DNA of 64,000 nucleotides from CAWBRT01 sp963832365 (GTDB lineage Bacteria > Acidobacteriota > Terriglobia > Terriglobales > Acidobacteriaceae), in NCBI GenBank assembly GCA_963832365.1, contig CAWHUL010000005.1, positions 1 to 64,000 on the forward strand. The letters are read 5' to 3'. Position 1 is the first letter of the stretch. The number at the start of each line of letters is the position of its first letter. Both the position numbers and the translations under genes were made by a program. Below, in pieces: positions 1-8,828 of this stretch. The notes under the pieces are model-generated. The model was not told the origin of the DNA and ran no database searches. It worked only from the letters and a program-made list of their open reading frames with translations.

Positions 1-268
1 GGTTGCAAAGGCGGCCCGGAGCGGTACAATGCCCGTGATTCAGAGTTCAAAATAAGATTTCAGATAAAACCATCCTTGTCCGAGCAGGAAAGGGCAGAAG
101 CATGAAAGCGCTCTTCGCCAAACTGGCCAAGGATCCCCGGCCCACTGATCAAAGTTATCCCAAAGAATTAGTTGAAGTGGGGATAGACGGGGTCACTGGT
201 CGCGAGCTGGAAGAGTAAATAGGCGCTTACATTTCCGATCGGTATTTTATCGATACGCGGAGGATTTA

Positions 269-1509
269 ATGAAAAAGATATTGGGTACCACACTGGTGTT
301 TCTGTTTTCGCTCTGCCTGTCCACGAGCGCTCTGGCTCAGACCAACGAGATTCGCGTTCTGCTGGGAAATCATCCTTACGGCGATCTGGTAGAGGCCTCT
401 ATTCCCGATTTGAGAAAGCGACCGGGATCCGAGTTAAGGTCGAACAACTGCAGGAGAGCCAGCTCAGCACGAAACTAGCGACCGAGTTTGGCCACCCGCT
501 CATCGACTGTCGATGTGTTCATGACCCGTCCCTTGCAGGAAGTGAAGATGTTCTACAGGAACGGTTGGATGGAGCCGCTCAGCATGGACTTCTCCGATTA
601 TCCGAAGAATGTTATGAGTGCCGTTACCTTCGGGGGGAAAGTCTACGTTGTGCCGCTGGTGATGGACTGGGAAGTGATTTATTACCGGAAAGATCTTTTC
701 CAGAAAGCCGGCCTCAAGGTTCCCAAGAACTTTACCGAACTTGAAGCTGCTGCCAGGAAGCTCAACGCGGATGGCGTTGCGGGATTTGCCTCGCGCGGGA
801 AAGGCGCAGCCGCCGTGACCCAGTTGTCCAGTTACGTCTACAACTATGGCGGAAATTATCTTGACAAGGGTACTGCTGTTTTTGATTCCAAGCCGGCTGT
901 TGATGCCATTCGCTTCTACGGCGAAGCTCGGTGAGCAACTATGGTCCGAAAGGCGTGGCGGCAATGTCCTGGGAAAGTATCCTGCCGCTGTTCCAAGCCG
1001 GCAAGATCGCTATGTGGACTGATACGGCCGTGTTTTACGGGCAGGTCGTTGATCCGGCCGAGACGCGGTAGCACCGCCAATGTGCGGGATCGCCAACTTC
1101 CCCGCCGGTCCGAGTATGAACACGCCGTACTTCGCGGGGTGGCGATCGGCAGCCAATCGAAGCACAAGGATTTGGCAATGAAGTTCCTGCAGTGGGCGAC
1201 GAGCAAGGAAATGGCTAGCGAGGGGTACTTGCCGGCATCACGATGGCGCGCTCCTCCGTATGGCAAGACAAGGCGGTAGCGGCCAAGATCAGCCGCGAGC
1301 TCGTCGAGACTCGGCTTTTGCGGCCAAGTACGGTAATCACTGGACGCCCATTCATTGGTGCAGTCGGCGAGGTCCGTGATCTGATCGGTGAATTGGTAAT
1401 CGAATCGATCAACACCAAGGGCGAGTCGCCAAATCTTGAAAGAATGGCGAAGGAAAAGGCCGCCAAGGCGAATGACATCCTTAAGGAAACCGGGGAATAT
1501 GGCAAGTAG
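269..1509 (+). pseudogene. Decayed copy of ABC solute-binding protein gene
   Basis: This is the broken duplicate of the intact gene at 7263-8516. The signal peptide and first 45 or so codons read normally. Loss of one T in the run near 410 then shifts the frame, an extra G near 486 restores a readable frame, and further indels near 925, 1065-1075, 1125 and 1310 break it again. The protein fragments are otherwise nearly identical to the intact copy, so the decay is recent or reflects poor sequence. The start has the same strong GGAGG ribosome-binding site. No functional binding protein can be made from it. Confidence 0.9.
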
Positions 1510-1837
1510 TGGCTTTGCGGGGTGCAGTATCGTGATCGATGTTACAAGGCCTTCCGCGCAGGCTCCCGCGCAGGCCTGTCAAGATGCGGTCACCTCGGTC
1601 TTCGCCGCTGAAGCCACGCAGGATGATACTTCCGCCCCGCCGCCGGCTATGACGCGATGCCGACGGCCCCAGAGACGGCGCCGATGATTGCCGAAGCAGA
1701 GAAGACGACGAAGCTTATACAGCCTTAACCTTCGACTACTTCGCAACCCAGCCATCGTGAACCTGTTCGACGGCTGGGTCGCGCCCTGTCGGTTCGCTGC
1801 AGATAATCACGCCACGGAATCACATTAAGGTAAACGA
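1510..1837. other. Gap in repeat copy A, unrecognised remnants
   Basis: This stretch between the two convergent pseudogenes corresponds to 8517-8828. Read on the minus strand it can encode a short tail ending VAKHAKVKAV-stop when the two copies are combined, because each copy repairs the other's stop codon. This suggests the 3' end of a lost minus-strand gene. I do not recognise the family. Confidence 0.4.
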
Positions 1838-3579
1838 TTATTGCCCATTTAAAGAGCGGTTGGTATAAGCGCCAGACATCAGCGACGTGGCACGATCAGT
1901 AAATTGCTGAAGCACCCCTCTTCGAGGCTTGCGCGATGGCAATTTCCATGCGCTCTTCCTTTGGAGCAGCGTTTCTTCAATCTGCTGCGGCGACTTTCTT
2001 TGCGCCTCAGTCCCGATGACATTCAGTTTTCGGTTTGGGATGTCGATCTCGATGAGGTCCCCATTTTCCACCAATGCGATTGGCCCACCATCGACAGCTT
2101 CAGGAGAAACATGGCCGATGCATGGCCCGCTAGTCGCACCAGAGAACCTTCCATCCGTAATCAACGCGACACTGCCATTGAGCGATGCATCAAAGAACAA
2201 TCGCATCGGTTGTCATCAACATCTCGGGGGCGCCGGAATTCCCTTTGGTCCTTCATATCGAGTGAAGATTACATCGCCCGGCTTGATCTTGCCGGAGACG
2301 ATTGCGTCCTGAGCGCCTTCTTCCGAATCAAATACGGCCGCGGGGCCAACATGATGATGCATAGAAGGAGCGACAGCGGCGTATTTGATAACCGAGCCCT
2401 CCGGTTCGTTATTACCTCTGAGAATTGCAATCGAACCTTTCTTCGGCGAATTCTCCGGCTTGCGAATCACCTCTTCCACGGAGACCCTGAAGTTCTCCAG
2501 ATATTCGTGACAGTGGCGGAAAAAGCCGTTGTCCCAGAGCTCCTGCAGATTCTCCCCGAGTGTCCTGCCGGTCACGGTCATTACATTCAGGTCCAGATGG
2601 TCCTGATGAGCCGATTGAACCATGGGAATTCCGCCGGCAAACCAGAGCATCTCGGTCACGAATTTTCCGCTCGGCTGAATATTGGTCAGATAGGGTATCT
2701 CGCGGCTGGGCAGTCGAACGTCTCCGGCTCCAGCACCCACCCCAGCTCGTGTGCGATCGCCGGGAAATGGATCATTGCATTCGTGCTGCCGGCAATAGCG
2801 GCATGCACCTTGATAGCATTCTCGAAGCTGGCGCGAGTCAGCACCTTGGAGGCGGTGATACCTTTTGCAGCCAGCTCCAGGATTTGTCCGCCCGCGACGC
2901 GCGAACTGCGGCGGATTTCAGCAAACGTCGACGGCATCAGCGCGCTGCCGGGTAAGGTCATACCCAGCGCCTCAGACATGCATTGCATGGTGCTCGCCGT
3001 TCCCATAAATTGGCAGGCGCCCACCGTGGGGCAACCAGATCGCTGATAGTGCCGAATCTCTTTCTCGGGGATTTCTCCTTTTTTCCAGGCCGCCGACAAT
3101 GCGCCGCACTTTGCAGAGGTGCTCATACCAGGCGCGGGGCGCATTGAGCCGCCAGGAATATGGATAGCGGGGATGTCCATGCGAGCCGCAGCCATCAGAT
3201 GCGCGGGGATAGATTTGTCGCAACTGGATATCAGGATCATGCCGTCCCAGGGAATTACGGAAGCGTGTAGCTCAACCATGTTGGCTATGACCTCCCTGGA
3301 TGCCAGTATGTAATTCATGCCCTCATGCCCTTGGCCCCAGCCGTCACAAATATCGGTCACATGATGCCGCGCAGCTCTGCCACCTGCTTCGTGTACCCCC
3401 ATCGATGCTTCGTCATTGAGTGTATTCAAGTGGAAACTGCCAGGGTGGCTTTCCCCCCAAACGTCATCGACAAGGATGTGTGGCTTACTGGTATCCTCTT
3501 CCGACCAGTTCATGCCCATTCGCAATGCATCTACTTGCGACCAAAGGTCGCGTGCCGGACGGCATTTCTGTGTGCTCAT
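1838..3579 (-). pseudogene. Decayed copy of IlvD/EDD-family dehydratase gene
   Basis: This is the broken duplicate of the intact dehydratase at 8829-10568. The N-terminal half, with the three cluster cysteine motifs, is readable from 3579 down to about 2700. A frame change occurs near 2610-2720 (bases inserted and lost around the segment encoding the PYLTN motif), with another near 2205-2240. Residue identity to copy B outside the indels is very high. No full-length enzyme can be produced. The upstream remnant of a LarA-like gene is also present (3576-3659) but carries a 209-base deletion. Confidence 0.9.
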
Positions 3580-3659
3580 CGCTCCTCCTTGCTGCAGGAT
3601 GATTTCTCTCAGGCGGTGGTCTCAATCTCAACCGGCTGATCGAGAATGATGGGCAACCT

Positions 3660-4116
3660 GCGCGGCGATGCCACGGTAGAAGGCAGTTAGCGTCGACCAT
3701 CGGGAAATCTATTTTACCGGATGAAGAGTCGACCCATCGCGAAATTGCAAGCGGCGCTTCAAAATTCCCGTTCCAGAGCCAAAATGACCGTGACAAGCTG
3801 CAGCTGCAGCCGCAGCGACAGCAGAGTCGGGACTTCGAAACCGCGTTCGAAACCGCGTTGCCGTCTTGGATCGGAAGCACGAACTCCGCGAATGGTGACT
3901 CGTTCGAAACCAGATCGTTGCAACTTCCCAGAACTAGACTTCTGGCCCGCGTCGAGGTGAGATGGGCGCTTTGCTAGCAGGTCGCTGAAGACAAGGTCCG
4001 TTCTTTGTTTTCTCTTTGTTGAGTTTCGCCGCACGATGCGGGAAATGCGTCATCGCCGATAGCCTAGCCCGCCGGCTGCTGCAGCGTGAGAGGCGGTCTA
4101 TCCGCCTCGGGTCGAC
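3660..4116. other. Gap between repeat copy A and alcohol dehydrogenase
   Basis: This is unique sequence just beyond the right end of repeat copy A. It contains a perfect 12-base tandem duplication (TTCGAAACCGCG twice) near 3834-3857 and short open frames on both strands, none of which resembles a known protein. It probably holds the downstream region of the minus-strand alcohol dehydrogenase gene and debris from the duplication junction. Confidence 0.4.
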
Positions 4117-5250
4117 TCAGGACATGGATTCCTTGAGCAGTTCTGCAAACTGTTGGGCGGTGGGCTTTCTTGGACTTGTATTGTTGGAGTGGTCGATCAG
4201 TGCCTTCCGCACCACCTCTTCAAACATAGAGCTATCGACTCCCAAAGCACCCAACCCTTGCGGCAAGCCGATTGACTTGTTTTTGGCACTGATCGTCCTG
4301 GCCAAATCAGCCTTGTCCGTAAGATTCATCACCCGCCGCAGCTCCGCGTACTTCTCTCCCACATAACCGTCGTTGAACCGCAGCACGGCCGGCAAAAGTA
4401 TCGCATTCAACGTGCCATGATGCAGCTTCGGCTTAGGCAGGGCTCCAAGCGCATGCGACAGCGAGTGCACCGGCCCCAGGCCTTTCTGGAAGGTCAGCCC
4501 GCCCTCCAGCGCGGCCATCATCATATTCCAGCGGGCATCCTGGTTCTTCCCATCAGTGACCGCACATTCAATCCACTTCCACGCCCGCGCCACGCCGTCC
4601 AGAGCAATCGCGTCTGCCGGCGGATTGACCAGAGGCGAGAGATAGGTTTCAACGCAGTGGGTGAAGGCATCCATTCCGGTGGCTGCGGTGAGCAGTGGAG
4701 GCAAGTTCAACGTCAGTGCCGGGTCGCAAATTGCGATCTTCGGAAACAGATAGGGGCTGATGAGCCCGAGTTTCAGGCCGTTCTTGAGGACGATCAGGGT
4801 GGCGCGTCCGACCTCGCTGCCTGTGCCGGCGGTGGTGGGAACGGCGATCAGCGGCGCCACGCCGGAGGTGATTCTAGCCACGCCGCCGTTGATGGCGGCA
4901 TACTGCTCCAGCGGCCCGTCGTGGGTTGCGCGCAGGACAACTCCTTTGGCGAGATCAATGGAGGAGCCGCCGCCGACGGCGATTACCCCATCGCATTCTT
5001 GGCTGCGGTACTGAACTACCGCCGCGTCGACCGCCTGCTCGGTCGGGTTCTCCGGAGTATCGAGAAAGAGATTTCGCGCCAGAGCCGGGGGGATATCCTG
5101 CAATGCCTGCGCCAGCACTCCGGCTTTTTCCAACCCGCGGTCGGAGACGATCAAAGGCTGTTTCATTCCGATCCGTGTGCGAACCGCCTCCAGAAGCTTT
5201 ATGCTCCCGAACCCGAACTCCGTCGTCGTCAAATAGCTGATCGTAGCCAT
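4117..5250 (-). CDS. Iron-containing (group III) alcohol dehydrogenase
   Basis: The 377-residue protein belongs to the Fe-ADH/maleylacetate reductase superfamily, which reduces aldehydes or ketones, or oxidises alcohols, with NAD(P). Visible are the nucleotide-binding GGGSS motif (about 93-97), the PTTAGTGSE loop (138-146) and the metal ligands D194, H198, H262 and H277 in the GMDAFTH and VHSLSHALG...LHHG segments. The start is placed at the ATG preceded by a GGAGGAGG ribosome-binding site; the longer frame upstream has none. It lies 279 bases downstream of the permease 5530-6831 on the same strand, so the two may be co-transcribed. The substrate is unknown; the context suggests a sugar-acid-derived aldehyde or hydroxy-acid. 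Confidence 0.9.
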   Translation of the reverse strand: MATISYLTTTEFGFGSIKLLEAVRTRIGMKQPLIVSDRGLEKAGVLAQALQDIPPALARNLFLDTPENPTEQAVDAAVVQYRSQECDGVIAVGGGSSIDLAKGVVLRATHDGPLEQYAAINGGVARITSGVAPLIAVPTTAGTGSEVGRATLIVLKNGLKLGLISPYLFPKIAICDPALTLNLPPLLTAATGMDAFTHCVETYLSPLVNPPADAIALDGVARAWKWIECAVTDGKNQDARWNMMMAALEGGLTFQKGLGPVHSLSHALGALPKPKLHHGTLNAILLPAVLRFNDGYVGEKYAELRRVMNLTDKADLARTISAKNKSIGLPQGLGALGVDSSMFEEVVRKALIDHSNNTSPRKPTAQQFAELLKESMS

Positions 5251-5529
5251 ACGAACCTCCTCCGGGGCGAACATGGTAAACCTATGCTCGGAATCCATGG
5301 TCGGCAATATGAGTTTGTTTATCGAGCGACGTTATTTCAAATTGGATTCCACAGGCTTGACCCCAGGCCGGAGCCCGTAAACTGGAAGCAGGCAAGCCCC
5401 TTGAGGTCCATTTGGCTGTCCCTCCCCAAGTTACTCTCAAATTGCCCTTTGCGTAGATCGCGGTGAGCAACACCGATGGCAATACGGTTCTCCGACATGA
5501 TGCCCACCGCCGCAACACAAACACCGCTG

Positions 5530-6831
5530 CTAGGCGCGAATTGACGGTTCCGCCGGTAGTTCGACGGAAGCTCTCTTGGGCACCTTCAATGGCTGATCGG
5601 GTTTGACCAACAACCACGCCACCGCTCCGAGCACTGCGACGGCGGATGTGGAGACCAGCGTTACACCCCAGCCGAATTTCGTCGCGATCCAAGCCGCCGT
5701 CACCGGCGCGACAACGCCACCGATATTGCCCCAGCATCCCATCCAGCCGCTGACCGTACCAGTGAATTTGCCACCGAGATCGATGCACGCCGGCCACGAG
5801 GCGGCGAACACCGGACCCAACCCGCCGGCAGCCAACGTCAGGAACATGACTGTGCTCCATTTGCCTTTCGAAAATGCGCCCGCATTCAACCCAATGCAAC
5901 AGACAACCAGTCCAACAATCCCGAACAATGGACGAACCACATTCTTCCTCATCCCGGCCTTCAGCATCTTGTCGGAGAAATATCCGGTCCCGAGCAGACA
6001 AACGGTCAGAGCGATCCACGGTAACGAAGCCGCGAATCCCATTTGCTGCAACGAGAAGCCGTGAGCTTCGATCAGGTAGACGGGAAGCCATGCCAGAAAC
6101 ACGTAGGTGACAAAGTCGACGGCGAAGAACTGCGCGGCAATCGCCCAGAATTGCGTGGAGCCGATGAACGTGCTCCACGGAGCGATCTCTTTCTTCTCGA
6201 CGAACGCTACAGAGCTGCCTTCCGCGATGTGCTCGAGTTCGGCACGATTGACGAAGCGGCTCTGACTGGGGTTGCTGGCGATCAGGAAATAATAGGCGAT
6301 GGCGACGACGACACCGATGGCGCCGAATAGGTAGAAAACGGGGCGCCAGCCCCATACCGTCATGATGGCGACAACGATTGCCGGGCCAAAGATCGGACCC
6401 ATATAAGCGCCACCTGCCATCATCGCCGTAGCTTTACCTCGTTCGGTGGTCGGGAACCACTTTTGACAGCCAGTGTTCATCGACGGAAAAATCGGACTTT
6501 CGCCGACTCCAAACGCAAATCTGGCCGCAATGAACATTGTGAAACTGCTGCACAGCCCTGTAATCGCGGTGAAAATCGACCACAAGCCGGTGGCTACGGT
6601 GATGACGACACGAGGTCCGAAATACTCTCCCGCCATGCCGCCGGGAATATAGAAGGCAGCGTAAGCCAGAAAGAAAGCAGACTGTATCGCCCCCATGTCG
6701 ACCTTGGTAAACCCGAACTCCTTCATGATCATGGGAGTTGCTACCGACAGGTTTACCCGGTCCATATAAGAAATGAGCGCCAGGAGCATGAAAAACGAGG
6801 CAACAAACCAACGATAATTTGTCTTTTTCAT
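5530..6831 (-). CDS. MFS permease, anion:cation symporter (ACS) type
   Basis: The 433-residue, roughly 12-helix protein has the ACS-family N-terminus (SYMDRVNLSVATPMI) seen in glucarate, galactonate and phthalate permeases. It probably imports an organic anion with protons across the inner membrane. The ATG at 6831 is chosen because GGGGGAAG lies just upstream; the longer frame adds 44 charged residues that do not fit an MFS N-terminus. The gene sits between the two copies of the large repeat and upstream of the Fe-alcohol dehydrogenase on the same strand. Two more ACS-like permeases lie within 9 kb (11792 and 14093), so uptake of related anions seems to be the theme of the region. Confidence 0.88.
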   Translation of the reverse strand: MKKTNYRWFVASFFMLLALISYMDRVNLSVATPMIMKEFGFTKVDMGAIQSAFFLAYAAFYIPGGMAGEYFGPRVVITVATGLWSIFTAITGLCSSFTMFIAARFAFGVGESPIFPSMNTGCQKWFPTTERGKATAMMAGGAYMGPIFGPAIVVAIMTVWGWRPVFYLFGAIGVVVAIAYYFLIASNPSQSRFVNRAELEHIAEGSSVAFVEKKEIAPWSTFIGSTQFWAIAAQFFAVDFVTYVFLAWLPVYLIEAHGFSLQQMGFAASLPWIALTVCLLGTGYFSDKMLKAGMRKNVVRPLFGIVGLVVCCIGLNAGAFSKGKWSTVMFLTLAAGGLGPVFAASWPACIDLGGKFTGTVSGWMGCWGNIGGVVAPVTAAWIATKFGWGVTLVSTSAVAVLGAVAWLLVKPDQPLKVPKRASVELPAEPSIRA

Positions 6832-6953
6832 CGTTATCTTCCCCCTCAGGCTTCCAAGTTCATAACCTGTGTGACGCAGTCTAACCAGAATCTTCTTCTT
6901 CAGCTCTGAATCGTCGCACGCATTGTAACGTTTGCGAGAGGGTTTGCTAGACC

Positions 6954-6985
6954 AAAATTGCATTTGGGCTAAAACTGCATTTTGG
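6954..6985. promoter_or_regulatory. Direct repeat upstream of permease, possible operator
   Basis: Two copies of AAAA(T/C)TGCATTT(T)GG occur at 6954-6967 and 6971-6985, 17 bases apart. They lie about 120-150 bases upstream of the minus-strand permease start and just before repeat copy B. Such spacing would fit two half-sites of a regulator. No regulator gene was identified nearby, so this is only a candidate. Confidence 0.25.
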
Positions 6986-7094
6986 ACTTTTGGGGTTGCA
7001 AAGGCGGCCCCGAGCGGTACAATGCCCGTGATTCAGAGTTCAAAATGAGATTTCAGATGAAACCATCCTCGTCCGAGCAGGAAAGGGTAGAAGC

Positions 7095-7209
7095 ATGAAA
7101 GCGCTCTTCGCCAAACTGGCCAAGGATCCCGGCCCACTGATCAAAGTTATCCCAAATAATTAGTTGAAGTGGGGATAGACGTGGTCACTGGTCACGAGCT
7201 GGAAGAGTA
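7095..7209 (+). pseudogene. Possible 5' remnant of a dehydrogenase-like gene
   Basis: An ATG at 7095 opens a 22-codon frame (MKALFAKLAKDPG start) that stops at 7161. A second short frame (VEVGIDVVTGHELEE) follows out of phase. The beginning resembles the N-terminus of threonine/zinc-type dehydrogenases, and the whole could be a deletion remnant upstream of the binding protein. The same remnant is present in repeat copy A. It is too short for a confident assignment. Confidence 0.25.
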
Positions 7210-7262
7210 AATAGGCGCCTACATATTTCCGATCGGTATTTTATCGATACGCGGAGGATTTA

Positions 7263-8516
7263 ATGAAAAAGATATTGGGTACCACACTGGTGTTTCTGTT
7301 TTCGCTCTGCCTGTCCACGCGCGCTCTGGCTCAGACCAACGAGATTCGCGTTCTGCTGGGAAATCATCCTTACGGCGATCTGGTAAAGGCCTCTATTCCC
7401 GATTTTGAGAAAGCGACCGGGATCCGGGTTAAGGTCGAACAACTGCAGGAGAGCCAGCTCAGCACGAAACTAGCGACCGAGTTTGCCACCCGCTCATCGA
7501 CTGTCGATGTGTTCATGACCCGTCCCCTGCAGGAAGTGAAGATGTTCTACAAGAACAGTTGGGTGGAGCCGCTCAGCATGGACTTCTCCGATTATCCGAA
7601 GAATGTTATGAGCGCCGTTACCTTCGGAGGGAAAGTCTACATTGTGCCGCTGGTGATGGACTGGGAAGTGATTTATTACCGGAAAGATCTTTTCCAGAAA
7701 GCCGGCCTCAAGGTTCCCAAGAACTTTACCGAACTTGAAGCTGCTGCCAGGAAGCTCAACGCGGATGGCGTTGCGGGAATTGCCTCGCGCGGGAAAGGCG
7801 CAGCCGCCGTGACCCAGTTGTCCAGTTACGTCTACAACTATGGCGGAAATTATCTTGACAAGGGTACTGCTGTTTTTGATTCTAAGCCGGCTGTTGATGC
7901 CATTCGCTTCTACGGCAAGCTGCTGAGCAACTATGGTCCGAAGGGCGTGACGGCAATGTCGTGGGAAAGTATCCTGCCGCTGTTCCAAGCCGGCAAGATC
8001 GCTATGTGGACTGATACGGCCGTGTTCTACGGGCAGGTCGTTGATCCGGCCAAGACGCAAGTCGCAGCCGCCAATGTCGGGATTGCCAACTTCCCCGCCG
8101 GTCCGAGTATGAACACGCCGTACTTCGCTACCGCCTGGGGCATGGCGATCGGCAGCCAATCGAAGCACAAGGATTTGGCAATGAAGTTCCTGCAGTGGGC
8201 AACGAGCAAGGAAATGGCTAGCAAGGGGGTACTTGCCGGCATCACGATGGCGCGCTCCTCCGTGTGGCAAGACAAGGCGGTAGCGGCCAAGATCAGCCGC
8301 GAGCTCGTCGAAACTCGGTCTTTTGCTGCCAAGTACGGTAATCCACTGGACCGCCCATTCATGAGTGCAGTCGGCGAGGTCCGTGATCTGATCGGTGAAT
8401 TGGTAATCGAATCGATCAACACCAAGGGCGAGTCGCCATTTCTTGAAAGAATGGCGAAGGAAAAGGCCGCCAAGGCGAATGACATCCTTAAGGAAACTGG
8501 GGAATATGGCAAGTAG
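7263..8516 (+). CDS. Extracellular solute-binding protein, family 1 (sugar ABC type)
   Basis: The 417-residue periplasmic protein has a clear signal peptide (residues 1-24, cleavage after ALA). The family-1 binding-protein fold follows, with motifs such as KVEQLQESQLSTKLA, VPLVMDWEVIYYRKDLF and WATSKEMASKGVL. Such proteins deliver sugars or sugar derivatives to MalFGK-type ABC permeases. No matching membrane or ATPase genes are present in the window, so it is an orphan here and must work with a distant permease or act as a sensor. The ribosome-binding site GGAGG is strong. A frameshifted duplicate lies at 269-1509. Confidence 0.88.
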   Translation: MKKILGTTLVFLFSLCLSTRALAQTNEIRVLLGNHPYGDLVKASIPDFEKATGIRVKVEQLQESQLSTKLATEFATRSSTVDVFMTRPLQEVKMFYKNSWVEPLSMDFSDYPKNVMSAVTFGGKVYIVPLVMDWEVIYYRKDLFQKAGLKVPKNFTELEAAARKLNADGVAGIASRGKGAAAVTQLSSYVYNYGGNYLDKGTAVFDSKPAVDAIRFYGKLLSNYGPKGVTAMSWESILPLFQAGKIAMWTDTAVFYGQVVDPAKTQVAAANVGIANFPAGPSMNTPYFATAWGMAIGSQSKHKDLAMKFLQWATSKEMASKGVLAGITMARSSVWQDKAVAAKISRELVETRSFAAKYGNPLDRPFMSAVGEVRDLIGELVIESINTKGESPFLERMAKEKAAKANDILKETGEYGK

Positions 8517-8828
8517 TGGCTTTGCGGGATGGCAGTATCGTGACCGATGTTACAAGGCCTCCCGCGCAGGCCAGTCAAGATGCGGTCACCTCGGTCTTCG
8601 CCGCTGAAACAATGTAGATGATACTTCCGCCCCGCCGCCGGCTATGACGCGATGCCGACGGCCCCAGAGACGGCGCCGATGATTGCCGAAGCATAAAGGC
8701 CGACGAAGCTTATACAGCCTTAACCTTCGCATGCTTCGCAACCCAGCCATCGTGAACCTATTCGACGGCTGGGCCGCGCCCTGTCGGTGGCAAATAATCA
8801 CGCCACCGAATCACATTAAGGTAAACGA
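8517..8828. other. Gap between convergent genes in repeat copy B
   Basis: This is the interval between the stop codons of the plus-strand binding protein and the minus-strand dehydratase. It holds degenerate minus-strand coding traces (a tail VHDGWVAKHAKVKAV-stop interrupted by TAG) that match those in copy A. No intact gene or clear terminator was seen. Confidence 0.4.

Larger units (their letters stand above)
1..3659. repeat. Large direct repeat, copy A (decayed)
   Basis: Position 1 onward aligns almost base for base with 6994 onward, and the similarity runs to 3659 versus 10857. The copy contains the solute-binding gene, the convergent dehydratase gene and the flanking remnants, in the same order as copy B. 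Compared with copy B it has many one-base insertions and deletions, a few substitutions, and lacks 209 bases near its right end. The repeat probably begins before the window. A direct duplication separated by two unrelated genes (alcohol dehydrogenase and permease) suggests unequal recombination or a composite duplication. Confidence 0.93.

Noticed and set aside
1904..3046. Long plus-strand open frame of 380 codons opposite the dehydratase pseudogene
   Set aside because: It is antisense to a clear dehydratase sequence, has no family motif and is mirrored by a similar shadow in copy B (8895-9944).
4417..5466. 349-codon plus-strand frame opposite the Fe-alcohol dehydrogenase
   Set aside because: It is antisense to a well-supported gene with a strong ribosome-binding site; its composition (rich in Arg, Gln, His) is that of a shadow frame.
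5282..6355. 357-codon minus-strand frame overlapping the permease in another phase
   Set aside because: It is the same strand but a different frame from the MFS gene, with no hydrophobic segments or motif; the permease frame is clearly real.
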